NCBI GenBank assembly: GCA_012517315.1
Contig: JAAYVE010000055.1
Coordinates: forward strand, 99,878 to 163,877
Reading direction: 5' to 3'
DNA: 64,000 bases
Origin: Deltaproteobacteria bacterium
GTDB taxonomy: Bacteria; Desulfobacterota; Syntrophobacteria; Syntrophobacterales; Syntrophobacteraceae
Below, piece after piece: positions 44,494 to 52,386 of the stretch (its first letter is position 1; each line of letters opens with the position of its first letter). Made by a program: the position numbers and the translations under genes. Under the pieces are notes generated by a model. That model searched no databases and was not told the origin of the DNA. It saw only the letters and a program-made list of their open reading frames with translations.

Positions 44494-46509
44494 ATGAGGC
44501 TCTCGATACAACAGCGTCATTTGCTGGTCGTTCTCTGTCTCATCCTGTCCAGCGGATTGGCCGAGGCACGGTCCTATCCCCTGACTATCACTGATTCCAC
44601 TGGCGCCGAGATTGTCTTCACCGAACGCCCACAACGGGTCGTCTCCCTCGTTCCCGGGATCACCGAAATCCTTTTTGAACTAGGGGCGGGGGATGCTGTC
44701 AAGGGGGTCATCGCCTACGATGATCATCCCCCAGAGACCGCCCTCTTGCCGGTGGTGGGGGGGTTCCGGTTTCCCTCACTCGCCCGGGTTGCAGCGCTCC
44801 AGCCGGACGTGGTCTTTCTTTCCTCACTCCACCAAGAAGTGCGTGAACGCATGTCCCGGGGGTCCTGCAAGCTGATCCAGCTCGAAAGCCACTCCATCGA
44901 GGACATTTTCAGGAATGTGGAGGTCCTGGGCAACCTCTTCCAGCGGGAGGACAAGGCTGCGGAGTTGAACCGAAGGATCAGGGATCAATTGGAACTGATT
45001 TCGAAAAAGATTGAGAAGATTCCACAAGGCCGGAGGAAGCGGGTGATGCGTTTCATGGGGCGGGAGCGGGTGATGGCGCCTGGGGATGATTCCTTTCAGA
45101 ACGCGTTCATACGCGCAGCCGGCGGAATCCCCCCGCAACTCGGTAAAAAGGGTGGAATCGTGGAGGTGACCCTCCAGGAATGGCAATGGTTCAATCCCCA
45201 GGTCATCTACGGGTGCGGCGGCGATCTGGAAGCGGCGAAGACCCTCCTGGACCGCCCCGGCTGGAAAGACGTCGATGCCGTCCGCGATGGCAGAATCTAC
45301 GATTTCCCCTGTGAACTCACCTGCCGGGCTTCCGTCCACAGCGGAGCTTTTGTGGGATGGCTGGCTTCGACCATTTATGGTGAGGACTTCAGCAAACCGG
45401 GCAATCGGGTTTTGCCGGAGGAGCGCCTCGCATTCCGCCCCATCCCTCTTCCCCTGGATTACGTCCAATCAGCCGGAATCGCGGAGAATCGTCTCTTCGA
45501 CTTTCCCAATAAAACCCTCCTCATCAACTTCAAAAAACCCCAGCGGGTTCTGTCAACCCTGGAAGGAAGCCGGGCAGGTGTCCGAGCTATCGGCAACCAC
45601 GGATCACCGCCTCAGTGCTGGAGCATCACTCACAAATTGGGGCTGCGGGTTTCCAGGGAGCGGACATGCAAAGCCATCGGCAAATCCCCCACAAGCAGCA
45701 GCCTCCTTTTCACCGGTGCGAGTCTGGACAACCTCGCCATCGGTGAAGTCCGTTTCAAGGACCTGGCCGTTTACGCCCTGGTGACCGCGGGAGTGAAAAG
45801 CAACGCCGTTCGCATGTCGGCGGAAGAAGGACGGTACTACGAACCGGGGACCATCAATATCCTCGTCATGACGAACATGCGGCTCACCCCTCGCGCCATG
45901 GCCCGTGCGGTCATCAGCGCCACCGAGGCCAAAACCGCCGCCATGCAGGATCTTGACGTGCGCAGTGCCGGGGAACCTCTCCGGTTCCAGGCGACGGGAA
46001 CAGGGACTGACGAGATCTTGGTCGTGGAGGGGATGGGCAAGCCCCTGGACAATGCAGGGGGACATTGCAAGCTGGGGGAACTCATCGCCCGTGCCGTCTA
46101 TGACGCGGTGCGGCAGGCGATCTTCCGTCAAAACGCCTTGATGGTCCCGCGTAACCTGTTCCGGCGCCTCGAGGAGAGGGGCGTCAGCCCTTATGAACTC
46201 CTGAGGCGATGTCCCTGCACGAATGACGGTGATGATCCTGCTCCCTCCGTGGAATTGGAACAACTGGAGGAAGTCCTGCTGGACCCGCGTCATTCCGGCT
46301 TTGTGGAATCCGGATTGGCCTTGAGCGACGCCTACGAGAGAGGACTCGTCACCAACCTGGATGCGTTTGCGTCTTGGTGCCGGGCGGTAGCGGAGGACAT
46401 CGCGGGAAGGCAGATCCAGGACTACAGGGAGTTGGTTTCCACTGATGAGATCCCCCTGGTCCTGAAGATGTCCCTCAATGCCCTCCTCAATGGACTGGCT
46501 TACAGATAG
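44494..46509 (+). CDS. Fusion of BtuF-type corrinoid-binding protein and CbiZ amidohydrolase
   Basis: A 671-residue protein with a Sec signal peptide (about 1-25). Residues 30-310 form a BtuF/FepB-type periplasmic binding domain (P-Q-R-V-V-S-L-V-P-G-I-T-E-I-L-F and later F-L-S-S-L). Residues about 325-671 are a CbiZ domain, with N-F-K-K-P-Q-R-V-L-S-T, V-T-A-G-V-K-S-N-A, G-T-I-N-I-L-V-M-T-N and G-T-G-T-D-E-I. CbiZ cleaves the amide bond that attaches the nucleotide-loop aminopropanol, converting adenosylcobinamide to adenosylcobyric acid. Here it appears to be exported, which is unusual. A GGGGG-rich ribosome-binding site precedes the ATG. It is the first gene after the riboswitch. Confidence 0.9.
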   Translation: MRLSIQQRHLLVVLCLILSSGLAEARSYPLTITDSTGAEIVFTERPQRVVSLVPGITEILFELGAGDAVKGVIAYDDHPPETALLPVVGGFRFPSLARVAALQPDVVFLSSLHQEVRERMSRGSCKLIQLESHSIEDIFRNVEVLGNLFQREDKAAELNRRIRDQLELISKKIEKIPQGRRKRVMRFMGRERVMAPGDDSFQNAFIRAAGGIPPQLGKKGGIVEVTLQEWQWFNPQVIYGCGGDLEAAKTLLDRPGWKDVDAVRDGRIYDFPCELTCRASVHSGAFVGWLASTIYGEDFSKPGNRVLPEERLAFRPIPLPLDYVQSAGIAENRLFDFPNKTLLINFKKPQRVLSTLEGSRAGVRAIGNHGSPPQCWSITHKLGLRVSRERTCKAIGKSPTSSSLLFTGASLDNLAIGEVRFKDLAVYALVTAGVKSNAVRMSAEEGRYYEPGTINILVMTNMRLTPRAMARAVISATEAKTAAMQDLDVRSAGEPLRFQATGTGTDEILVVEGMGKPLDNAGGHCKLGELIARAVYDAVRQAIFRQNALMVPRNLFRRLEERGVSPYELLRRCPCTNDGDDPAPSVELEQLEEVLLDPRHSGFVESGLALSDAYERGLVTNLDAFASWCRAVAEDIAGRQIQDYRELVSTDEIPLVLKMSLNALLNGLAYR

Positions 46510-46520
46510 AGGCGAAGAAT

Positions 46521-47762
46521 ATGGGTCGCCGGAACATGAGAAAGCACGGAGCGGTCACAACCCTGGTCCTTTTCGCATGCATCGGGATCCTGTTTGTTTC
46601 GATGGATGTGGGAGCACTCCGTTGCATGGCAGGAGAAGATCCGCCTGTGGAAGGCGCCCTACCCGTCCCTTCCCAAGAAAAAGTCGGACTTCGCTATGCC
46701 TGCGGATTCACGGTGGAACACCAAGACACCTTCAAGAAAATCCAGGTGCTCTCCCCGTGGCGGGATGCACGGGTGTCCTTCACTTACATCCTGGTGGAAC
46801 GGGGTAAGAGAGGGCCGTCCGTTCCTCCCGATTCTATGGTCGTGGAGATACCCCTGCAGCGGGTCGCTCTCGTGAGCACCACCCAGGTCCCCTTTTTTGC
46901 CATGCTCGGCCTGGAATCCTCCATCGCTGGGATCGCCCGAGGCCGGTTCGTCAATTCTCCCCCGGTCGCGGAAAGAATCCGGCAGGGTCTGATCCAGGAA
47001 ATCGGCGTGGGGGACAGTGGAATGGTCAGGAATCTCAACATGGAGCGTCTCTTCGCCCTGCAACCCGACGCCGTCATTGTCTACGGGATCAACGATCCCG
47101 AGTATCACCTCCAACCCAAGCTGGCCGAGGCGGGGTTTCCCGTGATCGTCGAGGCCAGCTACATGGAACCCACTCCACTGGGTCGGGCGGAATGGATCAA
47201 ATTCGTGGCAGCCTTTTTCAACAGGGAATCCTACGCCGATCGAATCTTCGAAGACATCGCCCGCCGCTATGAATTTTTGGCAGAGCAGACACGGGAGCGG
47301 GTCATCCATCGTCCTGCCGTCTTCCATGGGATGGCCCACCGGAATGTGTGGTTCATGCCGGGCGGGGAAAGCTACGCAGCCCGTTTGTACGCCGACGCGG
47401 GAGGGGACTACATCTGGAAGGACGACTCCTCACGGGGAAATATGCCCCTCAGCATGGAGTCGGTGGTGGAACGTGCACGTGATGCGGATTACTGGGTTGA
47501 CGTCGGCCCCTGTGGTTCTCTTGCGGAACTGAAGGGAAGCGATGAGCGCTACGGCCTCTTCCGCGCATTCCGCCAGGGGAACGTTTACAACAACGACGCG
47601 AAAATCGGCCCGGGGGGAGGCAACGATTACTGGGAGACCGGGGTGGCAAGGCCGGATCTTGTCCTGGCCGATCTCGTCAGCATTTTTCATCCCAGTATTC
47701 TGCCGTCCCACGAGCGCATCTGGTATCGCAAGCTTCCTGATCAAGGGGTCATGCGGCCATGA
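46521..47762 (+). CDS. Second periplasmic substrate-binding protein (FecB/BtuF-like)
   Basis: A 413-residue exported protein, longer than typical BtuF. A signal peptide (about 8-35) is followed by an N-terminal strand-rich segment, then a helical-backbone binding fold with V-A-L-V-S-T-T-Q-V-P-F-F-A-M-L-G, then M-E-R-L-F-A-L-Q-P-D-A-V-I-V-Y-G and the F-R-Q-G-N-V-Y-N-N-D block near the end. It should deliver a corrinoid or metal chelate to the permease encoded next, whose start overlaps its stop (ATGA). Two binding proteins for one permease suggest two substrates or a handover. Confidence 0.87.
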   Translation: MGRRNMRKHGAVTTLVLFACIGILFVSMDVGALRCMAGEDPPVEGALPVPSQEKVGLRYACGFTVEHQDTFKKIQVLSPWRDARVSFTYILVERGKRGPSVPPDSMVVEIPLQRVALVSTTQVPFFAMLGLESSIAGIARGRFVNSPPVAERIRQGLIQEIGVGDSGMVRNLNMERLFALQPDAVIVYGINDPEYHLQPKLAEAGFPVIVEASYMEPTPLGRAEWIKFVAAFFNRESYADRIFEDIARRYEFLAEQTRERVIHRPAVFHGMAHRNVWFMPGGESYAARLYADAGGDYIWKDDSSRGNMPLSMESVVERARDADYWVDVGPCGSLAELKGSDERYGLFRAFRQGNVYNNDAKIGPGGGNDYWETGVARPDLVLADLVSIFHPSILPSHERIWYRKLPDQGVMRP

Positions 47763-48850
47763 AAGGATGGAGAGGCGAAGCGGCGGTTGAACGAGGCAGC
47801 CATCCCTTGCCGCAACCGGGCAAGGGAGTGTGGGGCTTCTTGCTCCTGGCCCCGTTCACGGCGTTCGTTCTCGAGCTCGCCCTGGGATCCGTTCTCATTC
47901 CCCTGGGGTGCGTCTTCTCCTCTCTTGCGGGGGATGAAGACGTGCCCGAGGGATGGAGGCAGATCGTCCTGCTCTTCCGCCTCCCCCGGGCGATCACGGC
48001 CATGCTGAGCGGTGCGGCTCTGGGAATGGCCGGCCTCAAGATGCAGACCCTCTTCCGCAATCCCCTTGCGGACCCGTTTGTTCTCGGGATCAGTTCGGGG
48101 GCGGGGCTCGGAGTTGCGGTGCTGGTGATGGGTTTCTGGACGCTCGGATGGAACGGGTATCTGGAGAAGTCGCATATGCTGGGCGCGGCGGGGATCATTG
48201 CGGCGGCGACCATCGGCGCTCTGGGAGCCCTCTGCATCGTCCTGGTGATTGCACACAGGGTGGAGAGCAATCTGACCCTGCTCATCGTGGGCCTCATGAT
48301 CGGGTACATCACCAACTCCCTCGTGAGCATCCTCATGCAGTTCAGCCTGGATGTTCAAATGCAGACCTACATCGCGTGGACATTCGGGTCCTTTGCAGCC
48401 GTCACCTGGCATCACATGCCTTTTTTCGTGGTGGCCGTGCTCGCGGGAATCGTCATGGGAGGGGTGATCATCAAACCCCTAAACGCCCTGCTGCTTGGGG
48501 AGGGGTACGCCCGGAGCATGGGCGTGAATGTAAAGGGGATCCGCCTTTGGATCATCCTCGGCACCTCGCTCCTCGCCGGGTCTGTCTCGGCCTACTGCGG
48601 TCCCATCGGATTTCTCGGTATCGCGGTCCCCCACCTGAGCCGTCTCCTACTCAGGACATCGGACCACCGGGCGCTGGTGCCCGGAGTCATTCTCATCGGC
48701 GGCGCGGTGGCCCTGATTGCCGATGTCCTCTCCCAGGTCCCGGGGACAAGGATCGTCCTGCCCCTCAACGCGGTGACTTCCCTCATGGGGGCCCCCGTGG
48801 TCATCGGGGTGATTCTGCATCGCCACCAGGCTATGGAGGCCGGATCATGA
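47759..48850 (+). CDS. btuC: Corrinoid/iron-siderophore ABC transporter permease (FecCD family)
   Basis: A 363-residue permease with about ten helices. Family signatures include R-L-P-R-A-I-T-A-M-L-S-G-A-A-L-G, G-L-K-M-Q-T-L-F-R-N-P-L-A-D-P-F-V-L-G, and C-G-P-I-G-F-L-G-I-A-V-P-H-L-S-R near the coupling region. It overlaps both neighbours by ATGA. Cobalamin rather than siderophore specificity is inferred from the riboswitch and operon. Confidence 0.92.
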   Translation: MKGWRGEAAVERGSHPLPQPGKGVWGFLLLAPFTAFVLELALGSVLIPLGCVFSSLAGDEDVPEGWRQIVLLFRLPRAITAMLSGAALGMAGLKMQTLFRNPLADPFVLGISSGAGLGVAVLVMGFWTLGWNGYLEKSHMLGAAGIIAAATIGALGALCIVLVIAHRVESNLTLLIVGLMIGYITNSLVSILMQFSLDVQMQTYIAWTFGSFAAVTWHHMPFFVVAVLAGIVMGGVIIKPLNALLLGEGYARSMGVNVKGIRLWIILGTSLLAGSVSAYCGPIGFLGIAVPHLSRLLLRTSDHRALVPGVILIGGAVALIADVLSQVPGTRIVLPLNAVTSLMGAPVVIGVILHRHQAMEAGS

Positions 48851-49884
48851 ACGAGACTCCCGTGATCGAGACGAAGGGACTGTCCATCGGTTATCCCCAT
48901 TCCAGGCATCCGGCCCGGATTGTCGCTTCAGGGATCAATGCGGTGCTCAGACCGGGTTGGTTTGCCTGCCTGCTTGGCCCAAACGGTGCGGGAGAGACCA
49001 CTCTCATCCGTACCCTCACGGGGATGCAGCCGCCCCTCGCCGGGACCATCCGTTTTCAGGGCAAACCCCTCCAAGGGTTTTCCTTGAGGGAACTGGCTCA
49101 TCACATGAGTCTCGTCCTCACGGACAAGGCCGCTGTCGGAATGATGGCGGTTCGAACCCTGGTGTCGCTGGGGCGTTACCCTTTCACCGACTGGACGGGT
49201 CGGTTCCGTGGGGAGGACCACACCGCCGTGGAAGGGGCCATGCGAGCAGTAGGCATCCTGGACTTGGCCCATCGGCCGGTGTGCGAACTGAGCGACGGCG
49301 AACGGCAAAAAGTCATGATCGCCCGCGCCCTCGCTCAGGAACCCAGGGTGATGGTGTTAGACGAGGCAACGGCATTTCTGGATCTGCCCCGCCGCGTGGA
49401 GTTGATGCATCTCCTCCGGGAATTGGCCCATTCATCGGAGCGGGCCGTTTTGCTCTCCACCCATGACCTGGATCTGGCTCTTCGCTGCGCCGACCAGCTC
49501 TGGCTCCTCCCTCCCGGCGGCCCCCTCCATATGGGGGCACCGGAAGATCTGGTGCTCAGGGACACCTTTTCCACCGCTTTTTCCGGACCGGGGGTCTTTT
49601 TCGACAAGGCGGCCGGAGCATTCCGGCTGAATGGCGCGAAGAAGGGAAACATCGGGTTGAAGGGTGGAGGAATTGCGGGAGTATGGACCCTGAGGGCTTT
49701 GGAGAGGGCTGGATATTCGGTGGTGCCGGAGGACGAAACGGCTGTGTGCGTGGAAGTGGACGAACAAACGGGAATCACTGAGTGGAGGATTCGGGGCGGG
49801 AGTGTGAGGCACCGATCCCTGGAATCCCTTCTGGCCGATCCATGCCTTGCTGACACCCCATCGGAAGGAGTCGACGGTGGATGA
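48847..49884 (+). CDS. btuD: Corrinoid ABC transporter ATPase with Walker A lysine replaced by glutamate
   Basis: A 345-residue ABC ATPase with a C-terminal extension. The Walker A loop reads GPNGAGETT, the codon at 48994-48996 being GAG (Glu50) in place of the normally invariant lysine. Other motifs look intact: signature LSDGERQK, Walker B VMVLDEATAFLD and switch STHD. The extension (about 255-345), with G-G-G-I-A-G-V-W-T-L-R-A-L, resembles the regulatory tails of some cobalamin and iron importer ATPases. Such a lysine loss usually destroys ATP hydrolysis. The start overlaps btuC by ATGA, and the stop overlaps the next gene by 8 bases. Confidence 0.9.
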   Translation: MNETPVIETKGLSIGYPHSRHPARIVASGINAVLRPGWFACLLGPNGAGETTLIRTLTGMQPPLAGTIRFQGKPLQGFSLRELAHHMSLVLTDKAAVGMMAVRTLVSLGRYPFTDWTGRFRGEDHTAVEGAMRAVGILDLAHRPVCELSDGERQKVMIARALAQEPRVMVLDEATAFLDLPRRVELMHLLRELAHSSERAVLLSTHDLDLALRCADQLWLLPPGGPLHMGAPEDLVLRDTFSTAFSGPGVFFDKAAGAFRLNGAKKGNIGLKGGGIAGVWTLRALERAGYSVVPEDETAVCVEVDEQTGITEWRIRGGSVRHRSLESLLADPCLADTPSEGVDGG

Positions 49885-51364
49885 AGTCCTGACCATAGGC
49901 CTCCTGCACCTGGACGTGCAACACGGAAAGCCTGAGGAGAACCGTTCTGCATTGCTCTCCCTGGCGGAACGGGCGGCGTTTTCCGGCGCACAGGTGATCC
50001 TCGCACCGGAGCTCGCCGTTTCCGGCTACGGCTTCGATTCCATCGCGGAAGCAGCGCCTTTCGCGGAAACTCTGGCCGGGGAGACCCTTTCGGCACTCGG
50101 CAGACTGGCTCACCACCATGGCGTTTACATCGGCGTCGGGATGGCGGAGCGAGACCCTGCAACCCATATCCTATACAACAGTGCATGCATCGTGGGGCCT
50201 GACGGACTGCTGGCCGCCCACCACAGGAAGGTCGCGTCGGAGCGCCGCTGGGCATGCCCAGGCTCCCCCGGTACTTGGAACCTGTTCGACACTCCCTGGG
50301 GCAGAATGGGCGTACTCATCTGCTCGGACGCTTACTACAGTTTGTTGCCTCGATCACTTGCCCGCCAGGGCGTCGATCTTCTCCTCATTCCCGCCAACTG
50401 GCCCGCAACAGGGATAGACCCCCGGAAAGTCTGGCGCGCCAGGGCACTAGAGAACGGAATGGGAGTCGTCGCGTGCAACAGAACCGGATTGGACCGCCGC
50501 ATGGACTGCCGCACGGGCCCATCATACGCCGTCACGGCCACGGGAACAGTCCTCCTGGACGCCGTGAGCGAGTCGACGACGATCTGGCTGGTCGATTATC
50601 CATTGGAGGGCGGCCGGATCCCTTGTAGGCACCGGGAATCCCTCATGGCGGAGCGGCGCCCCGGGGATTTCGCCGCCATCTGTCTGGACGTGAACGGGCT
50701 GGAGGATTTCGCTGGCCTCTGGGGACTGCCCGAGGCCGGTGAACTCAACATCCGATGCGTGGTTCCCGAATCCCAAGACCACAACACCCTGGTTCCATTG
50801 CAATCGGTGAATACCGATGACGATGTCCCCCCCACCCTTTTCGTCTTTCCCCGTCATGCCTCTCCTGTGCCGATCCATGCCCTTGAGTCCTTCGTGAGAA
50901 ACCGTAACAGGGCGATCATCGCCTCTGTGGACGGACTGGACGGATCGGCCTCGCCCTACGCCCTGGTTTCTCCATCGGGGAAGACCGTCCTTGTTCCGGG
51001 ATCCGCTTTCGCCACAGGGGATTTCGGTCCGGCACGCATCGCCCTCGTCGGCTCCCGGCTCCTGCGCCACCCGGAGCTCGCCGTCGCTCTCTCCAAACAG
51101 GGGTGTGACCTCCTGGTGGCGGAAACGGAAAGGCTGGATGAGGACAGTCGGCTGCTTCTCGGGGCGAAATGCCTGGAGCGGGCCGCCGTTGTCGCCGCTG
51201 CCCCGGATGGGGCTGCGATTTTCGAGCCTCCGATGGGTCATGCTCCCTGGAAAGAGACCACCCTTTACGGACCGGGAGAGTGTGCGGGGCGTATTCATAC
51301 GGGTTCCTGGCGTTCCAAGCGGTTTCAGGACCGGGTGGACATGGGGGTGCTCCTGAGGCGATGA
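49877..51364 (+). CDS. Nitrilase-superfamily protein with degenerate second domain
   Basis: About 495 residues. The N-terminal half (1-270) is a carbon-nitrogen hydrolase with the catalytic triad visible: Glu45 in A-P-E-L-A-V-S-G-Y, Lys118 in H-H-R-K-V and Cys149 in L-I-C-S-D-A. The C-terminal half (about 300-495) looks like a second, degenerate copy (V-R-N-R-N-R-A-I-I-A-S-V-D-G, then V-G-S-R-L-L where the cysteine strand should be). The GTG start at 49877 has GGAAGGAG six bases upstream. Family members hydrolyse amides or nitriles or amidate acids. Corrin side-chain amides are attractive substrates here, but there is no direct evidence. Confidence 0.82.
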   Translation: MDEVLTIGLLHLDVQHGKPEENRSALLSLAERAAFSGAQVILAPELAVSGYGFDSIAEAAPFAETLAGETLSALGRLAHHHGVYIGVGMAERDPATHILYNSACIVGPDGLLAAHHRKVASERRWACPGSPGTWNLFDTPWGRMGVLICSDAYYSLLPRSLARQGVDLLLIPANWPATGIDPRKVWRARALENGMGVVACNRTGLDRRMDCRTGPSYAVTATGTVLLDAVSESTTIWLVDYPLEGGRIPCRHRESLMAERRPGDFAAICLDVNGLEDFAGLWGLPEAGELNIRCVVPESQDHNTLVPLQSVNTDDDVPPTLFVFPRHASPVPIHALESFVRNRNRAIIASVDGLDGSASPYALVSPSGKTVLVPGSAFATGDFGPARIALVGSRLLRHPELAVALSKQGCDLLVAETERLDEDSRLLLGAKCLERAAVVAAAPDGAAIFEPPMGHAPWKETTLYGPGECAGRIHTGSWRSKRFQDRVDMGVLLRR

Positions 51365-52386
51365 CGGCGGCTGCCATCCGATACCTGGTCCTATGGGTGA
51401 CCACCGCATGCAACCTGCGCTGCGCCTGTTGCTACAGGGGAGACCCATCCCCCATGACGATGGACACGGCCACAGCGGAAGCCGCACTCCGTCTGGCTGC
51501 GTCCTCGGGGCGGCCCTTTCACGTGCAGCTCTCCGGCGGTGAGCCGACCCTGGAGCCGAGACGGGTGGCGGCGATCGCTAAATCCGTTCGGGATGCGGGG
51601 TGGCAGGCGACCATGGCAATCCAGACAAACGGGACGCTCCTGGATAACGGGGTGCTGGAGATCTGCCGCCGATACGCCGTTTCGGTCGGTGTGAGTCTCG
51701 ACGGGCCGCCGCAAATCCAGGAACGCTTGCGGGGCGGAGCGTCGGAGACCTTTCACGGCCTGGAACTCCTGGCGCGATTCGATTTGCCCGTGCGGGTCAC
51801 GACGGTTCTCTCGGCAGGCAATACCCCCCACCTGGGAGAGCTTCTCCTGGCCCTGGCCGCCTTTCCAACCGTGGAGGGCGTGGGATTTGACCCCCTGGTG
51901 CTCAAGGGGAGGGCTCTCCGGCAAAAGGCGGAAATCCCGTCAGAGGAGTCCATCCGCCATGGAGTGACGGCGATGCTGGAAGTCCTCGGGAGAGTCAACC
52001 GGGCGCGCAGAGTCCCCCTCCGCTGCCGTGAACTGGAGGCGGTGCGGAAGGCGTTGAGCGACGGGGCATCTTCACGGCCCTACTGCCATGCCTGCAGCGG
52101 GGAGAGCCTGGCTGTCCATCCTGATGGCACGGTTTACCCCTGCAGCCAGACTATCGGAGACCCGGCGATGCGTGCGGGAACGGTCGCTTCGGTGGACTGG
52201 CAAAGGCTGAAGAGCGTTTTCCGTGGTGCCGCTCTGAAGGGTCACTGCGGGGAATGCCCTCTCGCAGGACGATGCCCCGGCGATTGCCCATCGCGTCTCA
52301 CGTATAACGACGGCCCCTCCCGACAGGTCATGTGCACCGTGTATCAAACGATCTGCGCGTATCTCACCCGCGAGGACGTTCCATGA
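51361..52386 (+). CDS. Radical SAM protein with SPASM-type auxiliary cluster
   Basis: A 341-residue radical SAM enzyme. The [4Fe-4S]-SAM site is C-N-L-R-C-A-C-C (Cys17, 21, 24). A glycine-rich S-G-G-E-P-T for SAM binding follows. The C-terminal SPASM-like region has C-H-A-C-S-G, V-Y-P-C-S-Q, C-G-E-C-P-L-A-G-R-C-P-G-D-C and C-T-V-Y-Q-T-I-C. SPASM enzymes usually modify peptides, but some act on other substrates. It overlaps both neighbours by ATGA, tying it to CobN. What it does in a corrinoid operon is unknown. Confidence 0.88.
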   Translation: MTAAAIRYLVLWVTTACNLRCACCYRGDPSPMTMDTATAEAALRLAASSGRPFHVQLSGGEPTLEPRRVAAIAKSVRDAGWQATMAIQTNGTLLDNGVLEICRRYAVSVGVSLDGPPQIQERLRGGASETFHGLELLARFDLPVRVTTVLSAGNTPHLGELLLALAAFPTVEGVGFDPLVLKGRALRQKAEIPSEESIRHGVTAMLEVLGRVNRARRVPLRCRELEAVRKALSDGASSRPYCHACSGESLAVHPDGTVYPCSQTIGDPAMRAGTVASVDWQRLKSVFRGAALKGHCGECPLAGRCPGDCPSRLTYNDGPSRQVMCTVYQTICAYLTREDVP

